A stretch of 10,381 nt of DNA from JACVRW01 sp035947555 (lineage in GTDB: Bacteria > Actinomycetota > Thermoleophilia > Solirubrobacterales > Thermoleophilaceae): NCBI GenBank assembly GCA_035947555.1, contig DASZJZ010000332.1:1-10381 (forward strand), read 5' to 3'. Below are positions 1 to 6,335 of this stretch, piece by piece. The notes beneath the pieces were generated by a model, which saw only the letters and a program-made list of their open reading frames with translations, was not told the DNA's origin and did no database searches. Each line of letters begins with the position of its first letter. The stretch's first letter is position 1. Made by a program: the position numbers and the translations under genes.

Positions 1-75
1 CCCAAGCTCATCCGCGAGCTGTACGCGATCGTGCGGAACCGCTCGGGCGGGCGGCTGCCGTACTACGAGTACTAG
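1..75 (+). CDS. Sulfatase-like protein, C-terminal end only (partial)
   Basis: Frame 1 is open from the first base and ends at TAG 73-75. Only 24 residues are visible, ending in SGGRLPYYEY. This tail matches the end of the full sulfatase-family gene at 714-2156, which ends AGGSLPHYDT. Both tails follow a short helix-like stretch with a basic residue before the Gly-Gly. I infer that the truncated gene is a tandem paralogue of that sulfatase-like protein. No catalytic residue lies inside the window, so function is assigned only by this tail similarity. The stop overlaps the stop of the opposite-strand gene at 72-368 through the palindrome CTAG. Confidence 0.6.
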   Translation, partial: PKLIRELYAIVRNRSGGRLPYYEY

Positions 76-368
76 CCGCCACCGGCGGAGACGCCTCCGC
101 GCCGCCTGATCCAGCCCTCGGCGTCATCGAGAGTGACTTCCCGCGGCGCCAGCCAGCGCATGGTCTCCCCCCGCAAAAGATCACGTCGGCGCCCCTCAGT
201 CACGGCCGCCTCCTCGAGGAACTGGAGCGTGAGCAGGACGGCGGTGCCCTTTGTATCCGGGACCGGGTGTGTGCGCAGCCGCTCGACTAGCACGGAGGCC
301 TTCTGCTCGAGCGGCTGGCGGCCTCCCAGGACGAATGGCCCGTACTCGAGAGCAAGCACAGCACGCAT
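72..368 (-). CDS. Small hypothetical protein (98 aa)
   Basis: I do not recognise this family. The ORF starts at ATG 366-368 and ends with TAG, converging on the sulfatase-like gene end with a shared CTAG. Codon use is typical of the window, mostly G or C at the third position, while opposite-strand frames over the same bases give Arg/Ser/Pro-rich shadow translations. The protein is soluble-looking and charged, with no signal peptide or membrane segment. It begins MRAVLALEYGPFVLGGRQP, has a hydrophobic helix near residues 42-55 (TAVLLTLQFLEEAAV) and a tryptophan-containing C-terminal part (MRWLAPREVTLDDAEGWIRR). The segment upstream of its start holds an inverted repeat, so its 5' region may have been disturbed. 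It could be a regulator or a remnant of a longer gene; neither can be shown. Confidence 0.55.
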   Translation of the reverse strand: MRAVLALEYGPFVLGGRQPLEQKASVLVERLRTHPVPDTKGTAVLLTLQFLEEAAVTEGRRRDLLRGETMRWLAPREVTLDDAEGWIRRRGGVSAGGG

Positions 369-374
369 GCTTCG

Positions 375-469
375 TCACCCACCCCCTGGCTCGCGGAGGC
401 CTGGGCGACGTTCGCTTCGCTCGCGAACAGTTCGGCATCCCACCCCTGCGGCGGCGCTGGGGTGGGCGA
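375..469. repeat. Inverted-repeat pair flanking a short palindromic segment
   Basis: TCACCCACCCC at 375-385 is matched in reverse complement by GGGGTGGGCGA at 459-469, 10 of 11 bases. Inside, GTTCGC (410-415) and GCGAAC (423-428) can form a 6-bp hairpin with a 7-base loop, and TGGGCGAC occurs twice in direct orientation (402-409 and 463-470). The segment lies between the start of the small gene at 72-368 and the PIN-domain relic. It has no credible coding potential of its own. I infer a small dispersed intergenic repeat or insertion scar, but one copy in one window cannot prove mobility. Confidence 0.35.
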
Positions 470-677
470 CCTTGCGACCGAACAACTGCCCAATGAGATG
501 CGAGAGGGGGGCGCGCACTACGGTCGCCTCGTCGCCTGCATGCGGCGACGGCGCGCGCGCAGGCCCCGCACCGCTGACGCCCTGACAGCCGCCACCGCAG
601 CGGCCAATCGGCTCCCACTGATCACCCGCGAGCGCAACCTCGCGAACCTCGAGGGCCTCGACGCCGTCGTTGTCTGA
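462..677 (+). pseudogene. PIN-domain (VapC/FitB-like) toxin relic, C-terminal part
   Basis: The open frame from GTG 462 to TGA 675-677 encodes 71 residues. Its last 40 or so (ADALTAATAAANRLPLITRE, then NLANLEGLDAVVV) fit the C-terminal half of FitB/VapC-type PIN ribonucleases: the third acidic residue in an A-D-x-L-x-A-A-T-A helix, then a xPLxTR strand-turn. Full VapC proteins are about 130 residues and need acidic residues from the N-terminal strand and the middle, which are absent here. Upstream bases in the same frame read low-complexity sequence overlapping the inverted-repeat segment, and the small gene at 72-368 occupies the space where the N-terminus would be. No antitoxin gene is adjacent. 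I call it a decayed fragment that cannot be an active nuclease. The exact junction with PIN-derived sequence is unclear, probably between 500 and 560. Confidence 0.6.
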
Positions 678-713
678 CCCGCAGGCGCCTCTGACCCGCC
701 AGAATCCCGCGGC

Positions 714-2156
714 GTGCCAACGCGCCGCCAGCTCCTCGCCGCCGGCGCCGGGATGGCCGCCGCCACCGCCGGCCTCGGTGGCCTCGCCTGCAACCGGCCC
801 CGCGGCCACGGGCCCAACGTGCTGGTGGTGGTGATCGACACGCTGCGCGTGGACCACGTCTACGGCTCCGCAGCCAAGACGCCCACGATGGACGCCCTCC
901 TCGAAGAGGGCCTCCGCTTCGACCGCGCGTTCCCCGAGGCCATGCCCACCGTGCCCGTCCGCAACGCCATCCTCACCGGCCGCCGCATGTTCCCGTTCCA
1001 CGACTGGGAGGACGAGCGCGGCCTGCTCGCCAAGCCCGGCTGGTCGTCCGTGGCCGACCCGTCCCGCACTTTCACCAGCGCTCTCCGCCGCGCCGGCTGG
1101 TGGACCGCATACGTGACCGACAACCCCTTCCTCGGCTTCTCCTACCCGTACGAGCCGCTCCGCCGCAGCTTCGACCTGTTCATCCGGCGCGGCGGGCAGA
1201 TCGGCGGCCGCAGCGACGGCGTCCCGCCCGACCTCCTCGGCCACTGGCTCCACCCCGCCACGCGCGACACCGGCACCGTCAACCGCGTCAGTCGCTACAT
1301 CGCCAACGCCAACTACTCGCGCAACGAGAACGAGTCGTTCGCAGCGCGCGTCTTCGGCTCGGCCATCAAGGCGCTCGACCGGGCGGTCAGGCGGCGGCCC
1401 TTCGCGCTCGTGGTCGACAGCTTCCAGCCCCACGAGCCCTGGACCCCGCCCACCCCGTACATCGAGCTGAACGGCCACGAAGCCGGCCGCGAGCCCGAGC
1501 CCGCGATGCCCCGCTACGGCCGCGTGGAGAACTGGCTGACCGAGGAGGAGGCGGTGCCGGTGCTCGCCCGGATGCGGGCGCTCTACGCGGCGGAGGTGTC
1601 GATGACCGACCGCTGGCTCGGCACGCTGATCGACCGTCTCCACGACCACGGCCTCGAGCGCGACACGGTGATCGCGCTGGTGGGCGACCACGGCTTCCAG
1701 CTGGGCGAGCGCGGCTGGACCGGCAAGATCTCGTCGGCCCTGCACCCTGAGCTGGCCCAGGTGCCGTTGGTGGTCATCGACCCCCTCCGCCGGCGCGCGG
1801 GCGAGACCAGCTCGTACTACGCCTCCACCCACGACCTCGCTCGCACCCTGCTCCGCATGGCCGACGTGCGCCATCCCCCGGGCATGCACGGCGTGGACCT
1901 GAGCGGCTTCTTCGACGGGCGCGCGCCGCCGGAGCGTCCCTTCTCCTACGGCGGCTACTCGAACAACCACTTCCTGCGCACCGAGCGCTGGGCGTACATG
2001 TCGGATAACCGGCTCGACTCCCCGCAGCTGTACGACCTGCAGGGCGACCCGGGCGAGGTCGAGAACGTCGCTGCCACATATCCCGACGTCGTGGACGAGC
2101 TGTGCGACGCGGTGCAGCGCAGGGCCGGCGGCTCGCTCCCTCACTACGACACGTGA
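714..2156 (+). CDS. Sulfatase-superfamily hydrolase, Tat-exported, Thr at the nucleophile position
   Basis: 480 residues, about usual for the S1 sulfatase / alkaline-phosphatase superfamily. The N-terminus has a twin-arginine signal (TRRQLL, residues 3-8), an Ala/Gly-rich hydrophobic stretch and Cys26 in GLAC, an imperfect lipobox, so it is probably exported folded and perhaps lipid-anchored. Sulfatase landmarks are in order: VVVIDTLR (metal-ligand Asp42), TVPVRNAILTGR (79-90) at the C/S-x-P-x-R signature, PHEPW (239-243), GDHGFQLGERGWTGK (324-338, with Asp325, His326, Lys338), and the C-terminal LYDLQGDPGEVENVA segment common in sulfatases. The formylglycine Cys/Ser is Thr79, the nucleophile type of phospho-transferring relatives such as LtaS and phosphoethanolamine transferases, so substrate and even reaction are open. 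The start is GTG 714; no clear Shine-Dalgarno is seen. The next gene overlaps its stop. Confidence 0.85.
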   Translation: MPTRRQLLAAGAGMAAATAGLGGLACNRPRGHGPNVLVVVIDTLRVDHVYGSAAKTPTMDALLEEGLRFDRAFPEAMPTVPVRNAILTGRRMFPFHDWEDERGLLAKPGWSSVADPSRTFTSALRRAGWWTAYVTDNPFLGFSYPYEPLRRSFDLFIRRGGQIGGRSDGVPPDLLGHWLHPATRDTGTVNRVSRYIANANYSRNENESFAARVFGSAIKALDRAVRRRPFALVVDSFQPHEPWTPPTPYIELNGHEAGREPEPAMPRYGRVENWLTEEEAVPVLARMRALYAAEVSMTDRWLGTLIDRLHDHGLERDTVIALVGDHGFQLGERGWTGKISSALHPELAQVPLVVIDPLRRRAGETSSYYASTHDLARTLLRMADVRHPPGMHGVDLSGFFDGRAPPERPFSYGGYSNNHFLRTERWAYMSDNRLDSPQLYDLQGDPGEVENVAATYPDVVDELCDAVQRRAGGSLPHYDT

Positions 2157-3178
2157 GGGCCTTCGACGGCCACAACGACGTGCTGTCGCGGCTGTACCAC
2201 GCGGGAGGCGGCAACGAGGAGTTCCTGGAGGGCGGCGACGGGCACCTCGACCTCCCCGCGGCGCGCGCCGGCGGGCTCGCCGGCGGCCTGTTCGCGGCCT
2301 TTCCCTGCAGCCCGTTCCGGGGCGCGGACAACCCCTTCGCGGTGGACTACACCAGGCCGGCCGACCGGCGCGAGGCGCTCGCCGAGACGCTCGCGATGGC
2401 GGCGCGCCTGGCCGCCATCGAGCGTGAGTCGGACGGGGCGATGCGAATCGTGCGCGACGCCGCGGCCCTCGACGCGTGCCTGGACGACGGCGCGCTGGCA
2501 GCCGTCCTCCACCTCGAAGGCGCCGAGCCGGTCGACCCCGAGCTCGCGGGGCTCGCACAGCTCCACGACGCCGGCGTGCGCTCGCTCGGCCTCGCCTGGA
2601 GCCGCCCGAACGCCTTCGGCCACGGGACGCGGTTCGAGTTCCCCGGCTCGCCGGATCAGGGCCCGGGGCTGACCCGGGCGGGCCACGCGCTCGTGCTCGA
2701 GTGCAACCAGCGCGGCATCGTGGTCGACGTATCCCACCTGAACGAACGGGGCTTCTGGGACGTGGCCCGGATCAGCGGCGCGCCGCTCGTGGCGTCGCAC
2801 TCGAACGCCCACGCCCTCTGCCCATCGCCCCGCAACCTGACCGACGATCAACTCCGGGCCGTGGGCGACTCCGGCGGCCTGGTGGGCATCAACTTCTGCG
2901 TCGCGTTCGTGCGGGAGGACGGCGCCGACGACCCGGACACGCCCCTGTCGGCGATCGCCGCCCACGCCGCCCACGTGGCCGAGGTGGCCGGCCCGGACGC
3001 CGTGGCGCTCGGCTCCGACTTCGACGGCGCCACCATGCCGCACGAGCTCGACAGCGCGGCCAAGCTCCCGGCGCTGTTCGGCGCTCTGCGGGAGTTCGGG
3101 TTCGACGACTCCGAGCTCGAGCGGATCGCGCTCGGCAACTGGCGCCGGGTCCTGGGCGCCGCCTGGGGCACGGAGTAA
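2153..3178 (+). CDS. Membrane dipeptidase-type metallopeptidase (peptidase family M19)
   Basis: 341 residues, normal for bacterial M19 (renal dipeptidase-like) enzymes, which are di-zinc TIM-barrel amidohydrolases cutting dipeptides, often with D-residues. The start is GTG 2153, which shares TG with the sulfatase stop (GTGA) and puts DGHNDVL at residues 5-11. An upstream in-frame start at 2102 would only add residues overlapping the sulfatase C-terminus. Expected metal ligands are all visible: His7 and Asp9 in HND, bridging Glu122 in LHLEGAEP, His195 in VDVSH, His216 in VASHSNAH, and Asp289 in LGSDFDG. The PRNLTDDQLRAVGDSGGLVG block is also family-typical. No signal peptide is seen, so it is probably cytoplasmic. 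Close coupling to its neighbours suggests one transcript. Family assignment is firm; substrate is not. Confidence 0.93.
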   Translation: MRAFDGHNDVLSRLYHAGGGNEEFLEGGDGHLDLPAARAGGLAGGLFAAFPCSPFRGADNPFAVDYTRPADRREALAETLAMAARLAAIERESDGAMRIVRDAAALDACLDDGALAAVLHLEGAEPVDPELAGLAQLHDAGVRSLGLAWSRPNAFGHGTRFEFPGSPDQGPGLTRAGHALVLECNQRGIVVDVSHLNERGFWDVARISGAPLVASHSNAHALCPSPRNLTDDQLRAVGDSGGLVGINFCVAFVREDGADDPDTPLSAIAAHAAHVAEVAGPDAVALGSDFDGATMPHELDSAAKLPALFGALREFGFDDSELERIALGNWRRVLGAAWGTE

Positions 3179-3191
3179 CCTGCCGCGTCGC

Positions 3192-4757
3192 ATGCGCCGC
3201 AAGTCCCCCGAGACCTACGAGGAGAAGCTCGAGCAGCTCCAGGAGCTGCGCGAGCAGGCCATCCACACCAACCCGCAGGCGGAGGAGAAGCAGCACGCCA
3301 AGGGCAAGCTCACCGCCCGCGAGCGGATCGACAAGCTGCTCGACCCCGGCTCGTTCGAGGAGCTCGACACGTTCGTGCGCCACCGGACGGCCGACTTCAA
3401 CATGCTCGAGAACCGGCCCTGGGGCGACGCCGTCGTCACCGGGCACGGCACGATCGACGGCCGCACGGTGTGCGTGTTCTCGCAGGACTTCACCGTGTTC
3501 GGCGGCTCGCTCGGCGAGGTGATGGGCGAGAAGATGGTGAAGGTGATGGACCTGGCGGCGCGGATCGGCTGCCCGGTGATCGGCATCAACGACTCCGGCG
3601 GGGCGCGCATCCAGGAGGGCGTGGTTTCGCTGGGCGCCTACGGCGACGTGTTCGTCCGCAACGTGCAGTGCTCCGGCGTGATCCCGCAGATCTCGCTGAT
3701 CATGGGCCCGTGCGCGGGCGGTGCCGTCTACTCCCCGGCCATGACGGACTTCATCTTCATGGTCAAGGAGACCTCGCACATGTTCATCACCGGGCCCGAC
3801 GTGATCAAGACGGTCACCGGCGAGGAGGTCGAGTTCGAGGAGCTCGGCGGGGCCATGACGCACAACTCGAAGTCAGGCGTGGCCCACTTCGCCTGCGACG
3901 ACGAGGAGAGCTGCCTCGAGGACGTGCGCTACCTGATGTCGTTCCTCCCCCAGAACAACCTCGAGCTGCCGCCGCGCATGGAGACCGGCGACGACGCCGG
4001 GCGCGAGGAGGCCGACCTCGACTCGATCGTCCCGGACAGCCCGAACAAACCGTACGACATGCGCGACGTGGTGCACCTGGTGGTCGACAACGGCGAGTTC
4101 TTCGAGGTGCAGGAGCACTTCGCCCGGAACATCGTGATCGGGTTCTCGCGGCTGAACGGGCGGCCGGTGGGCGTGGTGGGCAACCAGCCGTCGCAGCTCG
4201 CCGGGGTGCTGGACATCGCGTCGTCGGAGAAGGCGGCGCGGTTCGTCCGCTTCTGCGACGCCTTCAACGTTCCGCTGCTCACCTTCATGGACGTGCCGGG
4301 GTTCCTGCCCGGCACGTCGCAGGAGTGGGGCGGGATCATCCGGCACGGGGCGAAGCTGCTGTACGCGTTCACCGAGGCGACGGTGCCGAAGCTGACCGTG
4401 ATCACGCGCAAGGCGTACGGCGGCGCCTACGACGTGATGAGCTCGAAGCACATGCTGGCCGACTTCGTGTTCGCCTGGCCGACCGCCGAGGTGGCGGTGA
4501 TGGGGCCGGAGGGCGCGGTCAACATCATCCACCGGCGCGACATCCAGACCTCCCCCACGCCGGAGGAGCGGCGCCAGAAGCTGATCGGCGACTACAAGGC
4601 ACGCTTCGCGAACCCCTACTCGGCGGCGGAGCGGGGCTACATCGACGACGTGATCGTGCCGCACGAGACCCGCCCGAAGCTGATACGCGCGTTGGAGCGG
4701 CTGCAGACGAAGCGCGTGGACACGCCTAAGCGCAAGCACGGGAACATCCCGCTCTAG
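3192..4757 (+). CDS. pccB: Acyl-CoA (propionyl-CoA) carboxylase carboxyltransferase beta subunit
   Basis: 521 residues, typical for PccB/AccD5-type carboxyltransferases, which move CO2 from biotin on the alpha subunit to acyl-CoA. Two crotonase-like halves are visible: the N half with SGGARIQEGVVSLGAYGDVF (135-154) and the oxyanion segment GPCAGGAVYSPA (172-183), and the C half with MDVPGFLPGTSQEWGGIIRHG (366-386) and AYGGAYDVMSSKH (408-420). Asp414 sits where PccB of Streptomyces coelicolor has Asp422, a residue known to favour propionyl-CoA; acetyl-CoA-type paralogues differ there. The gene begins 13 bases after the dipeptidase stop with ATG 3192. No alpha (biotin carboxylase/BCCP) or epsilon subunit gene is in the window, so the partner must be encoded elsewhere. 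Propionyl-CoA to methylmalonyl-CoA is the likely main reaction. Confidence 0.94.
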   Translation: MRRKSPETYEEKLEQLQELREQAIHTNPQAEEKQHAKGKLTARERIDKLLDPGSFEELDTFVRHRTADFNMLENRPWGDAVVTGHGTIDGRTVCVFSQDFTVFGGSLGEVMGEKMVKVMDLAARIGCPVIGINDSGGARIQEGVVSLGAYGDVFVRNVQCSGVIPQISLIMGPCAGGAVYSPAMTDFIFMVKETSHMFITGPDVIKTVTGEEVEFEELGGAMTHNSKSGVAHFACDDEESCLEDVRYLMSFLPQNNLELPPRMETGDDAGREEADLDSIVPDSPNKPYDMRDVVHLVVDNGEFFEVQEHFARNIVIGFSRLNGRPVGVVGNQPSQLAGVLDIASSEKAARFVRFCDAFNVPLLTFMDVPGFLPGTSQEWGGIIRHGAKLLYAFTEATVPKLTVITRKAYGGAYDVMSSKHMLADFVFAWPTAEVAVMGPEGAVNIIHRRDIQTSPTPEERRQKLIGDYKARFANPYSAAERGYIDDVIVPHETRPKLIRALERLQTKRVDTPKRKHGNIPL

Positions 4758-4774
4758 TCCTCCTCAGGGAGGAC
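4757..4774 (+). terminator. Short GC hairpin after the carboxyltransferase gene
   Basis: GTCCTCC (4757-4763) pairs with GGAGGAC (4768-4774) around a 4-base loop, starting at the last base of the carboxyltransferase stop codon. There is no T-run downstream. It could be a weak terminator or an RNA 3'-end stabiliser closing the three-gene unit. The next gene starts about 110 bases later with its own good ribosome site. Confidence 0.5.
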
Positions 4775-4883
4775 GCCGGATCGCTCGCGCGGGCCACCTC
4801 GAATCGTCGCTCAGGCTGACGACGCCCGAGCCCTGCTCGCGGACCATGAACGCACCGAACGGAACGACCACGAAGGAGCGGAC

Positions 4884-5447
4884 ATGGCATACGCGGGACA
4901 GACACTCGACAACCCGATCTCCGGCGAGCGAATCACCTTCCGGAAGACGGCGGCGGACACCAACGGCGAGCTGCTCGAGATCGACCTCGAGCTCGCCCCC
5001 GACGGCAAGGTGCCCGGCAAGCACGTGCACCCGAAGCAGGAGGAGCGCTTCGAGGTTCTGAGCGGCCGGATGAAGTTCAAGATGGGCCTCAAGACCGTGA
5101 TCGCCGAGGCGGGCGAGGTGGTGACCGTGCCCGCGGGCGTGTCGCACAAGTTCGCGAACGCCGGCGACGAGACCGCCCACGTGCGGGTGCAGGTGCGGCC
5201 GGCCCTGCGGATGGAGAACCTGTTCGAGACCGCGGTCGCTCTCGCGCAGGAGGGCCGTACGCTGAGCAACGGGATGCCCAAGCCCCTCGACCTGGCCCTG
5301 TTCGTGCGGGAGTTCGGCGACGAGGTGCAGGGAGCGTTCCCGCCCGTGTGGGTCCAGCGCGCCACGATGGCGCCGCTGGCGGCGATCGCCCGGAAGCGCG
5401 GTCACGGCGAGCGGTACGCGCCGCCGCAGCCCGCGTACGCGGCTTAG
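4884..5447 (+). CDS. Cupin-domain protein (Cupin_2 type)
   Basis: 187 residues. ATG 4884 is preceded by a good Shine-Dalgarno (AAGGAG, 4872-4877). The N-terminal part holds both cupin motifs: motif 1, G-K-H-V-H-P-K-Q-E-E-R-F-E-V-L-S-G around residues 51-67 with the HxH and Glu metal ligands, and motif 2, AGEVVTVPAGVSHKFAN around 76-92 with the third His. It therefore should bind a metal ion in a small beta-barrel. Residues after about 110 form a longer helical tail (ENLFETAVALAQEGRTLSNG) beyond the minimal cupin, as in several actinobacterial cupins of unknown substrate. No signal peptide is present. It is transcribed alone as far as can be seen, lying between two hairpins. Binding or sensing a small molecule or a dioxygenase/isomerase reaction are all possible. 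Confidence 0.87.
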   Translation: MAYAGQTLDNPISGERITFRKTAADTNGELLEIDLELAPDGKVPGKHVHPKQEERFEVLSGRMKFKMGLKTVIAEAGEVVTVPAGVSHKFANAGDETAHVRVQVRPALRMENLFETAVALAQEGRTLSNGMPKPLDLALFVREFGDEVQGAFPPVWVQRATMAPLAAIARKRGHGERYAPPQPAYAA

Positions 5448-5475
5448 TCCGACTGCGCCAAGCTGGTATGCAAAA

Positions 5476-5499
5476 CGGGCCTGCCCTCGGGCAGGCCCG
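5476..5499 (+). terminator. Strong intrinsic-type terminator hairpin after the cupin gene
   Basis: CGGGCCTGCCC (5476-5486) is a perfect 11-base inverted match to GGGCAGGCCCG (5489-5499), realistically a 10-bp stem with a 4-base loop. An AAAA run precedes it and a weak T-containing stretch (CTTGCGTGTAGTT) follows. It lies 29 bases after the cupin stop. It makes the in-frame ATG at 5468 an unlikely start for the next gene, because that start would place the hairpin inside the coding region. Confidence 0.8.
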
Positions 5500-5511
5500 C
5501 TTGCGTGTAGT

Positions 5512-5517
5512 TACGAT
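5512..5517 (+). promoter_or_regulatory. Candidate -10 element for a leaderless UPF0158-MNT transcript
   Basis: TACGAT resembles the bacterial -10 hexamer and ends 7 bases before GTG 5525, the preferred start of the next gene. That spacing would make the first transcribed base fall at or next to the start codon. Leaderless mRNAs are common in actinobacteria, and no Shine-Dalgarno is visible here. The -35 position would fall inside the terminator stem and does not match TTGACA, so this is tentative. Confidence 0.3.
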
Positions 5518-5524
5518 CGCGCTG

Positions 5525-6307
5525 GTGCTTGCCGTAGAGCAAGTGGATCTCGCAGACCTCTCGCTGGCCCTAGAGGATCACTCCGACGAACACACCTGGT
5601 GGTTCGACCCCGCCACCGGGACGCTGGAGCCCCGCTTCGCCGGCGATCTCGGCAACCCCCCGGACGCCGACGCCGGCCTCATCCGCGTGGATCCGCTGCC
5701 CTCGGTGGTGGGCTACCGGGACATGGAGGACTTCGCCGCCCGGGTGCGCGAGCCCCGCACGCGCGACCTGCTCGAGCGGGCGATCTCGGGCCGCGGCGCC
5801 TTCCGCCGGTTCAAGGACGCCCTGCTGGACTACCCCGACCTCCGCCAGGCCTGGTTCGCGTTCCACGACGCGCGCGGCGAGCGCCGGGCGATCCAGTGGC
5901 TCGTGGAGCGCGGCCTCGTGGACCCCGCCGCGGCCGAGGAGGCGATGTCGCGCCGGACGGAACCGGCGGTGGACGCGGTGCCCGGCCTGCTCGACGCCCA
6001 CGGCGTGGCGGGCCGGGTGAGGCAGGACCTGCGACGCCTCTACCGGGACCGCCTCCGGGGGGTGTTGATGATCGGCGCCTGGGCGCGCGGTGACGCCCAC
6101 CCGGAGTCCGAGCTCGAGTTGCTGGTGGTGCTGGACCGCGTGCCGGATCACTGGGAGGAGCGCCGCCGGATGGACCGCGTGATGTGGCGGCACTCGATGC
6201 GGAACGACACGGTGGTCATATGCGCGCCGGTGACCGAGAGCGACCTGGCGCAGCCCCGAACGCCGCGGCTGATGAGGGCGCTGGCCGAGGGCGTGCGGGT
6301 GCCGTGA
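5525..6307 (+). CDS. UPF0158-MNT nucleotidyltransferase fusion, putative antitoxin
   Basis: About 260 residues from GTG 5525; GTG 5543 is an alternative start. Earlier starts would run through the terminator hairpin. Residues 8-140 match UPF0158: VDLADLSLALEDHSDE, a WWFDPATG turn, then GRGAFRRFKDALLDYPDLR and an FAFHDARGERRAIQWL helix. Residues 155-260 are a minimal nucleotidyltransferase (MNT, Pol-beta fold) with IGAWARGDAHPESELELLVV (183-202). Known active MNT antitoxins carry GS-x10-DxD; here Ser is Ala185 and both metal Asp are Glu (196, 198). The remaining fold (VLDRVPDHWEERRRMD and APVTESDL) is well kept. The HEPN gene starts 28 bases later, the classic HEPN/MNT pair. I infer an antitoxin or regulator that may bind without AMPylating, or that uses Glu for metal. 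Confidence 0.8.
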   Translation: MLAVEQVDLADLSLALEDHSDEHTWWFDPATGTLEPRFAGDLGNPPDADAGLIRVDPLPSVVGYRDMEDFAARVREPRTRDLLERAISGRGAFRRFKDALLDYPDLRQAWFAFHDARGERRAIQWLVERGLVDPAAAEEAMSRRTEPAVDAVPGLLDAHGVAGRVRQDLRRLYRDRLRGVLMIGAWARGDAHPESELELLVVLDRVPDHWEERRRMDRVMWRHSMRNDTVVICAPVTESDLAQPRTPRLMRALAEGVRVP

Positions 6308-6308
6308 G

Positions 6309-6331
6309 GGGGATCGCGGACCGGGATCCCC
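6309..6331 (+). promoter_or_regulatory. Hairpin between the MNT and HEPN genes
   Basis: GGGGATC (6309-6315) is the exact reverse complement of GATCCCC (6325-6331), with a 9-base loop. It fills most of the 28-base gap between the UPF0158-MNT stop and the HEPN start codon. The only purine-rich possible ribosome site (AGGGGG, 6307-6312) lies in the left arm and is far from ATG 6336. This could damp HEPN translation or mark an RNA processing point that sets antitoxin excess; that is inference. Confidence 0.4.
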
Positions 6332-6335
6332 TTCC

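Noticed and set aside
375..2558. Minus-strand open frame of 727 codons over the sulfatase and dipeptidase genes
   Set aside because: It lies opposite clear family proteins and translates to Arg/Val/Gly-rich sequence with no motif; long antisense frames are expected in GC-rich coding DNA.
3873..4739. Minus-strand open frame of 288 codons opposite the carboxyltransferase
   Set aside because: It is a His/Arg/Val-rich shadow of a firmly identified gene and has no start context or motif.
5348..5524. Upstream starts (GTG/ATG, including ATG 5468) for the UPF0158-MNT gene
   Set aside because: They would overlap the cupin gene or translate through the strong terminator hairpin at 5476-5499; UPF0158 homology begins near residue 8 of the 5525 start.
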